Source: Roseomonas sp.
GTDB lineage: Bacteria; Pseudomonadota; Alphaproteobacteria; Acetobacterales; Acetobacteraceae
NCBI GenBank assembly: GCA_020249505.1
Contig: JADCFN010000005.1
Location: 159,949 to 223,948, forward strand
Direction: 5' to 3'
DNA length: 64,000 nt
Numbering within the stretch: position 1 is the first letter of the stretch; the number at the start of each line of letters is the position of its first letter. The notes under the pieces are model-generated. The model saw only the letters and a list, made by a program, of their open reading frames with translations. It searched no databases and was not told where the DNA came from. Shown one piece after another: positions 52,427-60,613 of the stretch. The position numbers and the translations under genes are program-made.

Positions 52427-53101
52427 ATGCTGAAAATGATCCGCATTTTCGCCTTTTTGCTGCTTGCCATTCTTGGCGGGCTTTGGGGGCTTGCCTGGTA
52501 TCTGCGTGCGCCGGGGGAAGCCATGGGCGATGCCTTCCTCCGCCAATTGGCGCAATTCGGCGGGGCGGATATGCCGGCGCCTTCAGCAGGCGGCGTGCAA
52601 TTGCCGCAGGGCATTGCGCTTGGCGGCGCCTTCAGCTTGCAGGACCATACCGGCCAGCGCGTGACGGAACGCGCCTTCGCCGGAAAGCTCGGCCTGATCT
52701 ATTTCGGCTTCACCTATTGCCCCGATGTCTGCCCGACCGAGCTTGGCATCATGGCCTCGGCGCTTGACCTATTGGGCCCCGATGCGGCGCGCGTGCTGCC
52801 GGCGCTGATCACCATTGACCCGGGCCGCGATACGCCAGCCGCGCTTGCCGATTACGTTTCCCGCTTTCACCCTTCCATGATCGGTTTGACCGGTACGGAT
52901 GAGGAAATCGCGACGGCCGCGCGGGCCTTTCGAGTCTATTACCGCAAGGTCAATCCGCCCACGGCCAGCGAATACCTGATGGATCATTCATCCTTCATCT
53001 ATCTGGTCGGTCCCGATGGCCGTGTGCGCCAGCTTTTCCGCCCGAACACGCCGCCCGAGACCATCGCCGCCGCCATCAAGGGGCAGTTGCGCCAGCTTTG
53101 A
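52427..53101 (+). CDS. SCO1/SenC family copper protein
   Basis: 224 residues. N-terminal membrane anchor (IFAFLLLAILGGLWGLAWYL, 7-26), thioredoxin fold with the copper motif FGFTYCPDVCPTELG (Cys98, Cys102), and the third ligand His in LMDHSSFIYLVGPDG. It delivers copper to the CuA site of cytochrome c oxidase or acts as a thiol reductase on COX2. No ctaC-ctaG genes are nearby. Confidence 0.9.
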   Translation: MLKMIRIFAFLLLAILGGLWGLAWYLRAPGEAMGDAFLRQLAQFGGADMPAPSAGGVQLPQGIALGGAFSLQDHTGQRVTERAFAGKLGLIYFGFTYCPDVCPTELGIMASALDLLGPDAARVLPALITIDPGRDTPAALADYVSRFHPSMIGLTGTDEEIATAARAFRVYYRKVNPPTASEYLMDHSSFIYLVGPDGRVRQLFRPNTPPETIAAAIKGQLRQL

Positions 53102-53191
53102 GCCGCTACCTGCTTTCACGTCGAATAATATTCTGCTATAAATCTTTGTTGTCTTACCGAAAAAAATTCGGAGCAAAAAAAGGGATGCTTG

Positions 53192-53473
53192 ATGGAAAAC
53201 GACCTCTACGACAGGGAGGGCAGCGCTGAACGTGGCGCAGCCGGTGGGCCGAGGCATACCAGAAGATTATCCGACAAGATCCTGATTGCCTTTCATCACG
53301 CCTGTGACCAATCCGATTTCGAAGTGGCGAATGATCTGCTGGTCATTCTGGAGAAGATGCTGAAACGGCCGAGTTCCGGTTCGGACAGCAATCGCCGCAA
53401 GAGCATCGAAAGCTTGGTCGCCGCGCATGAAAGGCTTTGGCTGTTGCGCCACCCGGAAGCACGCGAAAGCTAA
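53192..53473 (+). CDS. Conserved small helical protein
   Basis: 93 residues from ATG 53192 (AAAAGGG 7 nt upstream); a TTG directly before it is less likely. The polar N-terminus is followed by helices LSDKILIAFHHACDQSDFEVANDLL (26-50) and RRKSIESLVAAHERLWLLRHPEA. The pattern recalls small conserved proteins in Rhodospirillales, function unknown. It has an AT-rich upstream region with a TATAAA-like box (53137-53142). It converges with trmN6, overlapping by 4 nt. Confidence 0.65.
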   Translation: MENDLYDREGSAERGAAGGPRHTRRLSDKILIAFHHACDQSDFEVANDLLVILEKMLKRPSSGSDSNRRKSIESLVAAHERLWLLRHPEARES

Positions 53474-54213
53474 TCTGGGTTCAGGGCAGTTGCATCACGC
53501 AGGATCGCTTCGGCGGCCGCGGTGAAGCGGCCATCGGCTTCGTGCAATACCAGCCCCGGCAGGACCCTTGCCGGGCTGCGCGTCCCCTTGCGGGCACGGA
53601 GCAAAACCCGCTTGGCCGGAACTCCGGCGCGCGGCCATAGCGGCAGTAATTCCACGGCGCCGAAGCCGGACCCGCGAATCGCCGCCACCGCAGCATCAAA
53701 CCGCGCGGCCGGCAGGATCAGGCTCAGGCTGCCGCGCGGCGCAATGGCGGCGGCCATAAACCGCACCCAATCCGCGAGACCTGGCCCCGCCTCATGCGTC
53801 GCAGCGCGGCGAATGGCGCCTGGTGGCGGCGTGCCGCCCGGCCAATAGGGCGGATTGGCGAAGCCATGGGCCACGGGGCCAAGTCTGCGCGCCAAAGCCA
53901 GATCGGCGACATCCCCTTCTTCAATCTGTGCCGTAAGCCCTGCCCGCGCCGCATTTTCCCGCGCCAGCGTCGCCATGGCCGCTTCGCGTTCCACCGCGCG
54001 AAGCGCAAGCCCTGGCACGCGGGCCGCGAGGCAAAGAAAGGCCGCGCCGCTGCCGGGGCCGGCCTCCAGCACGGCCTCTCCCGGTTTGGCCGGGACAAAG
54101 GCGGCCAGCAGCACCGCATCCAGGCCGGCGCGAAAACCCTGGCGCGGTTGGCGCAGCGCCACACGGCCATTCAGCAGGTGATCTTCCGTGTATTCCTCGG
54201 CTGGGGAGGTCAC
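53470..54213 (-). CDS. tRNA1(Val) adenine-N6 methyltransferase-like protein
   Basis: 247 residues, class I SAM methyltransferase. Target loop QPRQGFRAGLDAVLLAAFV (22-40), SAM site AVLEAGPGSGAAFLCLAARVPG (47-68), and the catalytic NPPYW (120-124) of N6-adenine transferases. TrmN6 modifies A37 of tRNA1(Val); the alphaproteobacterial relatives are generally annotated this way. It starts at GTG 54213 in a GTGA overlap with the DUF2007 gene. Confidence 0.83.
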   Translation of the reverse strand: MTSPAEEYTEDHLLNGRVALRQPRQGFRAGLDAVLLAAFVPAKPGEAVLEAGPGSGAAFLCLAARVPGLALRAVEREAAMATLARENAARAGLTAQIEEGDVADLALARRLGPVAHGFANPPYWPGGTPPPGAIRRAATHEAGPGLADWVRFMAAAIAPRGSLSLILPAARFDAAVAAIRGSGFGAVELLPLWPRAGVPAKRVLLRARKGTRSPARVLPGLVLHEADGRFTAAAEAILRDATALNPD

Positions 54214-54425
54214 GTGCCTTCTTCCTCACCCGCCTCACGCAGGATGCGCCGTGCTTTTGCCTCATCCTCATCAAGTACGGCCAAGCGGCGGGGAAAGGCG
54301 CCAATGCCGCCTTCGACCGCGCTGATATGCTGATCAAGCAGCACGGATTCGATGCCGGCATCCTTGAGCAAGGCTTGCAGGAAGCCAAGCCGGATCGGGT
54401 TATTGCTGCGAAGAAGAACGCGCAT
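54210..54425 (-). CDS. DUF2007 domain protein
   Basis: 71 residues, MRVLLRSNNPIRLGFLQALLKDAGIESVLLDQHIS...RRLAVLDEDEAKARRILRE. This is the compact DUF2007 fold (a putative signal-transducing protein) found as a stand-alone domain. It is coupled to the methyltransferase gene (GTGA overlap) and divergent from ispB by 84 nt. The function is unknown. Confidence 0.8.
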   Translation of the reverse strand: MRVLLRSNNPIRLGFLQALLKDAGIESVLLDQHISAVEGGIGAFPRRLAVLDEDEAKARRILREAGEEEGT

Positions 54426-54509
54426 CGGGAAGCTCTCCACCGGCCACATTCGCTTGCCGGTCCGGCATGTGGCGCCTATGGTGCGCCGCGCAATCGAAGG
54501 TGAGCAAGA

Positions 54510-55535
54510 GTGGATTTGGCGCCGCAGCACATGACTGGCGAGGAACGGGGGCGGGGGGAAGATGCCCTGACCGCGCTGACGGCGCTTGTCCAGGCGGATT
54601 TGGAAGCCTGCAACCGCCTGATCGTGGAGCGGATGCAAAGCCCGGTCGCGCTGATCCCGCAATTGGCGGCACATCTGGTGGCCGCCGGCGGGAAACGGCT
54701 TCGCCCACTGCTTACCTTGGCGGCAGCGAAGCTTTGTGACTACCAAGGCGAACGTCATGTGTCCTTGGCGGCCTGTGTGGAATTCATCCATACCGCAACC
54801 TTGCTGCATGATGATGTTGTGGATGAAAGCGCACTCCGCCGCGGGCAGGCCAGCGCCAATGCGCTGTTCGGCAATAAGGCTTCCGTGCTGGTCGGCGATT
54901 TTCTGTTCGCCCGCGCCTTTCAATTGATGGTCGCGGATGGGTCTCTTGAGGTGCTGCGCATCCTTTCCACCGCCGCCGCGACGATTGCCGAAGGTGAAGT
55001 GCTGCAATTGATGACGCAGAATGATACTGCGACCACCGAAGACCAGTATCTTGCCGTGATTGAGGGCAAGACCGCGGCACTTTTCGCCGCCGCGACTGAA
55101 GTGGGCGCCGTGATTGCGGATCGGCCCAAGGCGGAACAGGCCGCGCTTTGCGATTATGGCGGCGCGCTTGGCATCGCCTTTCAATTGGTGGATGACGCGC
55201 TGGATTACGCCGCCGATCAGGAAGCGCTTGGCAAGACAGTTGGTGATGATTTCCGCGAAGGCAAAATCACCCTGCCCGTATTACTGGCTTTCGCGCGTGG
55301 GTCTGAGGAAGAACGCGGCTTCTGGCGCCGCGTGCTCGAACAGGGCGACCAGAAGGAAGCCGATCTGGCCACCGCCATGGCGCTGATGACGAAATACGAC
55401 ACAATTGGCGAGACGATTGCCCGCGCGCGGCGCTATGGAGAGAAGGCGATTTCAGCGCTGGATGTTTTCCCCGATAGCCTGGAACACCGCGCGCTGGTGG
55501 AAGTGGTGCGGTTTTGCATTGATCGGGCGCGGTAG
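54510..55535 (+). CDS. ispB: Long-chain polyprenyl diphosphate synthase
   Basis: 341 residues from GTG 54510 (AAGGTGAG upstream). Prenyltransferase motifs GGKRLRPLLTLAAAKL, first aspartate-rich LLHDDVVDESALRRG (98-112), GDFLFARAFQLM, EGKTAALFAAA, and second aspartate-rich FQLVDDALDYAAD (about 226-238). It builds the octa/decaprenyl side chain of ubiquinone from IPP. An ATG inside (54531) is an alternative start. ispB divergent from DUF2007/methyltransferase genes is a conserved alphaproteobacterial order. Confidence 0.92.
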   Translation: MDLAPQHMTGEERGRGEDALTALTALVQADLEACNRLIVERMQSPVALIPQLAAHLVAAGGKRLRPLLTLAAAKLCDYQGERHVSLAACVEFIHTATLLHDDVVDESALRRGQASANALFGNKASVLVGDFLFARAFQLMVADGSLEVLRILSTAAATIAEGEVLQLMTQNDTATTEDQYLAVIEGKTAALFAAATEVGAVIADRPKAEQAALCDYGGALGIAFQLVDDALDYAADQEALGKTVGDDFREGKITLPVLLAFARGSEEERGFWRRVLEQGDQKEADLATAMALMTKYDTIGETIARARRYGEKAISALDVFPDSLEHRALVEVVRFCIDRAR

Positions 55536-55541
55536 GCGCCG

Positions 55542-56174
55542 CTACCCCTGTTGCATCAAGGCAGCCACATCGCGGTCCCGCGCGTCCTCACTATTGCCGA
55601 GGCCTTCCACCACGCCATGCCGATCCTGTTCCGGACGGTTCTGGCTTAGCTTACGCTTGCCGATCAGGGTTTGGATTTCCAAACGCAGCCCAACGATGCC
55701 CTTGAGCTGCGAGGCAATGAAATCCCCCGGCGCATCATCCACCGCCCAAGGCGTAGCGCGCGGCGCTTCGTGGTGATTGGTCAGCATATCCACCAGCGCA
55801 TGCAGCCGCGCCGCATCCTCAAACACTTCAACCGCGCCGATGGCGTGCACGGCCACATAATTCCAGGTCGGCACGACCTTCCCGTGTTCCTTTTTGGAGG
55901 CGTAGAAGGACGGTGAGACATAAGCCTCCGGCCCCATGAAAATCGCGCGCGCGCGGCCAGCGCCGGCAAGCGCGCGCCAATGCGGATTGGCCTTCGCCAA
56001 ATGCCCGTAAAGCGTGCCGTGCGGCCCTTCATCGGCCACGAATTGCAGCGGCAAATGGGTCGCTTCCGGCACGCCATCCGGGCCCGCGCTGACCAGAATG
56101 GCCAGCCGTGCCTCACGCAGAATGGCGTGCAGGATTTCTGGGCGGTCTTCACGGAACAGGGGCGGGTTATACAT
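55542..56174 (-). CDS. PaiB-family FMN-binding protein
   Basis: 210 residues starting MYNPPLFREDRPEILHAILREARLAILVS. Split-barrel FMN-binding fold: EATHLPLQF, GTLYGHLAKANPHW, IFMGPEAYVSPSFYASKKEHGKVVPTWNY, and the C-terminal LKGIVGLRLEIQTLIGKRKLSQNRP. The family is named after B. subtilis PaiB, a negative regulator of sporulation and degradative enzymes, but biochemical activity in Proteobacteria is unproven. It converges with ispB (6 nt) and is divergent from the amidase. Confidence 0.88.
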   Translation of the reverse strand: MYNPPLFREDRPEILHAILREARLAILVSAGPDGVPEATHLPLQFVADEGPHGTLYGHLAKANPHWRALAGAGRARAIFMGPEAYVSPSFYASKKEHGKVVPTWNYVAVHAIGAVEVFEDAARLHALVDMLTNHHEAPRATPWAVDDAPGDFIASQLKGIVGLRLEIQTLIGKRKLSQNRPEQDRHGVVEGLGNSEDARDRDVAALMQQG

Positions 56175-56234
56175 GCCGGGTCTTCTCCTAACTGGAATGT
56201 CTGATAGCCTGAGCCATGACTGGGGAAAAGCCAT

Positions 56235-57695
56235 ATGTCTGATGAATTGATCCGCCTGAGTGCCACGGAAGCCGCAGCCCGACTGAAATCGGGCGACATC
56301 ACGCCGCTTGACCTGATTGACGCGGCCGAGGCGCGCATCGCCACGGTGGATGGCGCGGTGAATGCGCTGCCAACGCTTTGCCTTGACCGTGCGCGCGACC
56401 ATGCCCGCGCACTGATGGCCGGCAAGCGCCGCGAAGCGGAGGGGGAAGCCGGCTGGCTTGGTGGCATACCTGTCGCCATCAAGGATCTCGCAGAAGTGGC
56501 TGGTGTGCGCACCACCTATGGCAGCCCGATCTTCGCCGATTACGTGCCGCGCGAAAGCCACCCTTTGGTGGAACGGATTGAGCGCAAGGGCGGCATTGTC
56601 ATTGCCAAATCCAATACGCCGGAATTCGGTGCGGGTGGTTCTACCTTCAATGAAGTGTTTGGCCGCACGCGCAATCCTTGGAATACCTCGCTCACCTGCG
56701 GCGGTTCCACTGGGGGCGGCGCGGTTGCGCTGGCGACAGGGCAGGTTTGGTTGGCGCATGGGTCGGACCATGGTGGGTCTTTGCGCCGCCCCGCGACTTA
56801 TTGTTCCGTGGTGGGGCTCAGGCCGTCACCGGGGCGCGTCAGCCGCGGGACGGCGGATGATCTCTATTCGCCGTTATCAGTACAAGGACCGATGGCGCGC
56901 AATATCCCTGATCTGGCGCTGTTTCTGGACAGCATGGCGGGCTGGGATTTGGCCGATCCGCTGACCTGGGAAGCCCCCGCGCGCCCCTATGTCGCGGCGG
57001 TTGCCGCGGCCGAGGCCGAGGCCCCGAAGCGCATCGCCTTCACCGCACGCTTCGGCGGCGCGATTTCGATGGATCGGGAGACGGAGGAAATTTGCGCGCG
57101 CGAAGTGCGGCGCCTTGAAGCGCTCGGCGCCGTGGTGGAAGAAGCCCATCCCGAGATTGGCGATTTGAACGAGGCGTTTCTTGTGTTGCGCAGTCAGCAT
57201 TTCGTGGTGGACCGCGAAAAAATGCTGAAGGAGCATCGGGATAAGATTAAGCCCGACATCATCTGGCAAACCGAACGCGGCCTGAAGGAAACCGCATCGC
57301 GCTTGGCTTGGGCAGAACATGAACGCCGGCGGTTTTTCATCAGCATGCGTGACCTGTTCAAGCGTTATGATGTACTGATTACGCCGGGCGCGGCGACACC
57401 GGCTTTCGATGTCATGCTGCGCGCGCCTGAGAGTATCGGCGGCAAGAAGCTGGACAATTATATGGGCGGATCGCTGATCAATGCCTTTGCCACACTCGCG
57501 GGCTGCCCCGCTGTCGCGGTGCCTTGCGGTTTTGATCAATATGGCAGGCCGGTTGGGCTGCATATCGTGGCGCCCCCGCGGCAGGATGCACGCGCCTTGC
57601 AGGTGGCGGCTTTGTTTGAGAAAATGAGTGGTCTCGACAAGCTTTTGCCCATCTCGCCACGGCCCGGAACCGTGCCAACGGCTGAGGGAGGATGA
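56235..57695 (+). CDS. Amidase-signature hydrolase (second paralogue)
   Basis: 486 residues. Triad: Lys83 in IPVAIKDLAE, cis-Ser158 in CGGSTGGGAV, nucleophile Ser182 in GSDHGGSLRRPA. The usual SDTGGS reads SDHGGS here, an unusual histidine next to the nucleophile, and GGSSGG reads GGSTGG. The overall fold is intact (NNPWN-like RNPWNTS, AGCPAVAVPCGF). The substrate is unknown. It heads a run with a Bug-type binding protein whose ATG overlaps its stop codon, suggesting catabolism of an imported carboxylate or amide. Confidence 0.87.
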   Translation: MSDELIRLSATEAAARLKSGDITPLDLIDAAEARIATVDGAVNALPTLCLDRARDHARALMAGKRREAEGEAGWLGGIPVAIKDLAEVAGVRTTYGSPIFADYVPRESHPLVERIERKGGIVIAKSNTPEFGAGGSTFNEVFGRTRNPWNTSLTCGGSTGGGAVALATGQVWLAHGSDHGGSLRRPATYCSVVGLRPSPGRVSRGTADDLYSPLSVQGPMARNIPDLALFLDSMAGWDLADPLTWEAPARPYVAAVAAAEAEAPKRIAFTARFGGAISMDRETEEICAREVRRLEALGAVVEEAHPEIGDLNEAFLVLRSQHFVVDREKMLKEHRDKIKPDIIWQTERGLKETASRLAWAEHERRRFFISMRDLFKRYDVLITPGAATPAFDVMLRAPESIGGKKLDNYMGGSLINAFATLAGCPAVAVPCGFDQYGRPVGLHIVAPPRQDARALQVAALFEKMSGLDKLLPISPRPGTVPTAEGG

Positions 57696-58657
57696 TCGTG
57701 CAGCGACGTTCCCTATTGCTTGCGACTGGCATCCTGGCCACGCCCAGCCTGGCCCGTGCGCAGGATTTCCCTGTGCGCCCCATTCGCGTGGTGGTGCCCT
57801 ACGCGCCGGGCGGGCAATCAGATACGGTAATGCGGCTGCTGATACCGCGCATGTCAGAATTCCTCGGCCAGAACATCATTGTGGAAAATCGCAGCGGCGG
57901 TGGCGGCACGATTGGTGCGGGCATTGTCGCGAATGCGCCGGCGGATGGTTATACACTGTTCTTTGAAAGCTTTGCCTTTGCGGTGGCGCCGTTGATCCAT
58001 CGCGGCCTGCCCTTTGACTATGAAAACGCCTTCGTACCGATTGGCCAGGCGGTGGCGCTGCCCTATGTGCTGGTGACGAAGCGCGACTACCCGGCACGCA
58101 ATGTCGCTGAATTCATCGCCGCCGTGAAGGCGCGGCCTGGCTTCACCTATGGCACGCCGGGCATTGGCACCATCGGCCATTTGGCCGGCGCGCTTTTGGA
58201 ACTGCGCGCGGGCATCAAGATGGAACATGTCGCCTATCGCGGTGGCGCTGAATCCGCGCGCGATGTCGCTGCCGGCAATATTGATGGCGCCATCGGCACG
58301 GCCAATAGCTTTGCCCCGGTGATACAGAGCGACCGCGCCCGCGGTATTGCGCTGACGAGTGGCGAGCGTCGCGGCACCCTGGCGCATTTGCCAACTTTGG
58401 CCGAAAGCGGCTTTCCCGGTTTTGATCTGACAAGCTGGAACGGGCTATTCGCGCCCGCCGCAACACCCGCGCCAATCCGCGCCCGCCTGGAAGCGGCTTT
58501 GCGGCACGCCACAACGGATGACCCAACCCGCCAAAGGCTGGCCGCTTCCGGCAATGATGTGGTGACAGAAAGCGCAGAGGCTTTTGGCGAACGCATCAGG
58601 AAGGACCGTGAATTGGTACGGCAATTGATCCGCGAAACGGGTCTCAAGATAGAATAG
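57692..58657 (+). CDS. Bug-family (TctC) tripartite transporter binding protein
   Basis: 321 residues. Export signal VQRRSLLLATGILATPSLARAQ with a twin arginine. Bug signatures: FPVRPIRVVVPYAPGGQSDTVMR, the QNIIVENRSGGGGTIGA stretch, ADGYTLFF, MEHVAYRGGAESARDVAAGNIDGAIG and LAESGFPGFDLTSWNGLFAPA. Periplasmic carboxylate-binding protein; the tctA/tctB membrane genes are absent locally, as usual for Bug proteins. It is coupled to the amidase (ATGA), hinting at a related ligand. Confidence 0.9.
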   Translation: MIVQRRSLLLATGILATPSLARAQDFPVRPIRVVVPYAPGGQSDTVMRLLIPRMSEFLGQNIIVENRSGGGGTIGAGIVANAPADGYTLFFESFAFAVAPLIHRGLPFDYENAFVPIGQAVALPYVLVTKRDYPARNVAEFIAAVKARPGFTYGTPGIGTIGHLAGALLELRAGIKMEHVAYRGGAESARDVAAGNIDGAIGTANSFAPVIQSDRARGIALTSGERRGTLAHLPTLAESGFPGFDLTSWNGLFAPAATPAPIRARLEAALRHATTDDPTRQRLAASGNDVVTESAEAFGERIRKDRELVRQLIRETGLKIE

Positions 58658-58699
58658 GGCTGGCTTTACCTTTGGCGCGGTTCGGGCCAGCTTTCACCC

Positions 58700-59347
58700 A
58701 TGACCCTCGCCGCCGCCATCATCCCCGTCACACCCTTCCAGCAAAACTGCGCCCTGATTTGGGATCAGGACACCAAGCGCGGCGTTGTCATAGACCCGGG
58801 CGGTGATGTTGCGCAGATAGAAGGCGCAATTGCCGAAGCCGGCATCACCATTGACCGCATTCTGCTGACGCATGGCCATATGGATCATGCCGGTGGCGCC
58901 GCAGAATTGGCGGAAGCGCTGGGAAACATCCCCATTGAAGGCCCGCATCGCGCTGATGCTTTCCTGTTGGAAAGCTTGGTGGAACAGGGTGCCAAATACG
59001 GGTTGGAATGTCGGTCTGTCACGCCCAATCGCTGGTTGGAAGAAGGCGAGACTGTGCAGATCGCCGGGATCACCTTTGATGTGCTGCATTGCCCGGGCCA
59101 CACACCGGGGCATGTGGTTTTCGTGAATGTAGACATGGGCATTGCGCTTGTGGGGGATGTGCTGTTTCAGGGCTCCATCGGGCGCACTGATTTTCCCTAT
59201 GGCGACACGGCGGCCCTGCTGCATGCCATTCGCACCAAACTATTCCCACTCGGTGATCATATCCAATTCCTGTGCGGCCATGGGCCAGCTTCAAGCTTCG
59301 GCGCCGAACGCCGTAGTAATCCTTTCGTCGGAGAAAACGCGCCATGA
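58700..59347 (+). CDS. MBL-fold hydrolase, YcbL/glyoxalase II-like
   Basis: 215 residues. Zinc motif LLTHGHMDHAGG (55-66), CPGHTPGHVVFV, GDVLFQGSIGRTDFPYGD and the final CGHGPASSFGAERRSNPF, the compact glyoxalase II (YcbL) subgroup lacking the long C-terminal domain. It hydrolyses thioesters such as S-lactoylglutathione; the true substrate is unknown. Its stop codon overlaps the ATG of the next gene. Confidence 0.88.
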   Translation: MTLAAAIIPVTPFQQNCALIWDQDTKRGVVIDPGGDVAQIEGAIAEAGITIDRILLTHGHMDHAGGAAELAEALGNIPIEGPHRADAFLLESLVEQGAKYGLECRSVTPNRWLEEGETVQIAGITFDVLHCPGHTPGHVVFVNVDMGIALVGDVLFQGSIGRTDFPYGDTAALLHAIRTKLFPLGDHIQFLCGHGPASSFGAERRSNPFVGENAP

Positions 59348-60582
59348 GCCCGGTGATTGAAACGGATGCACCACCGCTGCCGGTGACACGGCCGGAACTG
59401 GTTGGCATGTCGCCCACGCGGCTTGCGCGCATACGCCCGGCGATGGAACGCGAAATGGCCGCGGGCCGGCTGCCGGGTTGCGTTGTCGCCATCGCACGCG
59501 ACGGCAAGCTGGTGCATCTGGAAGCGATTGGTTGGCGCGACCCGGAAAGCCGCGCACCGATGCAGGCGGATGCGATTTTCTCCATTGCTTCCATGACCAA
59601 GCCCGTGACGGGTGTGGTCGCGCTCTCGCTGATCGAGGAAGGCCGGCTGCTGGTGACAGACCCAGTTGGTGCCTGGTTGCCACAACTCATGCAAATGCAG
59701 GTGGCGAAGCCAACACCCGCGATGCTTTCCGGCAAAGGGCCGATTGAAACCGAAGCCGCGATCCGCCCCATGACGGTGCAGGACGCGATGCGCCACACCA
59801 CGGGCCTGGTTTATGGCGGGCGCGATGGATCAGCCGTGCATGCCGTGGCACCCCCCGGTTCTTTCTGGGTTGCCGAGAATATGGATACGGAAGGCTTTGC
59901 GCAGACCCTGTCTGGCCTGCCGCTGCGTCACCATCCCGGCACTGTTTGGGAATATGGGCTTTCCACCGATGTGCTGGGCGGGGTTGCGGAACGCGCGGGT
60001 GGTGCATCGCTCGGCGCGCTGATGCGGGAACGGGTTTTTGCGCCGCTTGGCATGGAAGAAACCGGCTATGTGCTACCGGCAGAAAAACTGGCGCGCTTCG
60101 CCCGGCCTTTTGCGAAGGACCCGGTCACGGGCGCGCCGCAATCCGTGGAAGCGCCGCTGCGCGCGCCGAAGATGGAAACCGGTGGCGCGGGCTTGGTTTC
60201 TACCGCGGCCGATTATCTGCGCTTTGCCGAAATGCTACGCGGCGGCGGCGTGCTGAATGGCGTGCGCGTGCTGGCGCCGCAAACGGTTGCCTGGATGGCA
60301 TCGGATCATTTGCAGGGCATCGAAAACCGTGTGGCCAGCATGGACCCTGCCTTGCATGGTTATGGCTTTGGCCTGACCGTTGCGGTGCGGCTTGCGCGTG
60401 GCGGATCGGGCCTCATGGGTGCCCCCGGTGCCTTTGGCTGGTCCGGCGTTTGGGGCACGTATTTCTGGGCCGATCCGGCGGAACGGCTGAGCGTTGTCTT
60501 CATGGCCCATGCGCCCGGTGAATTGCGTCAGCGCTATCGCCGCCTGATCAACATGCTGACCTATCAGGCGATTGAGGCCTGA
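59344..60582 (+). CDS. Beta-lactamase-related serine hydrolase (class C / EstB type)
   Basis: 412 residues. SxxK nucleophile motif in FSIASMTKPVTG (Ser83-Lys86), the tyrosine motif in WEYGLSTDVLGG (YGL instead of the YSN of true class C enzymes) and a late GAFGWSGVWGTYFWADP segment. There is no signal peptide, so it is probably a cytoplasmic esterase rather than a resistance enzyme. It overlaps the MBL gene by 4 nt. Confidence 0.87.
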   Translation: MSPVIETDAPPLPVTRPELVGMSPTRLARIRPAMEREMAAGRLPGCVVAIARDGKLVHLEAIGWRDPESRAPMQADAIFSIASMTKPVTGVVALSLIEEGRLLVTDPVGAWLPQLMQMQVAKPTPAMLSGKGPIETEAAIRPMTVQDAMRHTTGLVYGGRDGSAVHAVAPPGSFWVAENMDTEGFAQTLSGLPLRHHPGTVWEYGLSTDVLGGVAERAGGASLGALMRERVFAPLGMEETGYVLPAEKLARFARPFAKDPVTGAPQSVEAPLRAPKMETGGAGLVSTAADYLRFAEMLRGGGVLNGVRVLAPQTVAWMASDHLQGIENRVASMDPALHGYGFGLTVAVRLARGGSGLMGAPGAFGWSGVWGTYFWADPAERLSVVFMAHAPGELRQRYRRLINMLTYQAIEA

Positions 60583-60613
60583 GGCGAAGCGAAGCCGCGA
60601 AACACCGGCTGTA

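Noticed and set aside
59344..60582. Antibiotic-resistance beta-lactamase
   Set aside because: It has the SxxK motif but not the YSN motif of true class C enzymes, and no signal peptide; an esterase-type relative is more likely.
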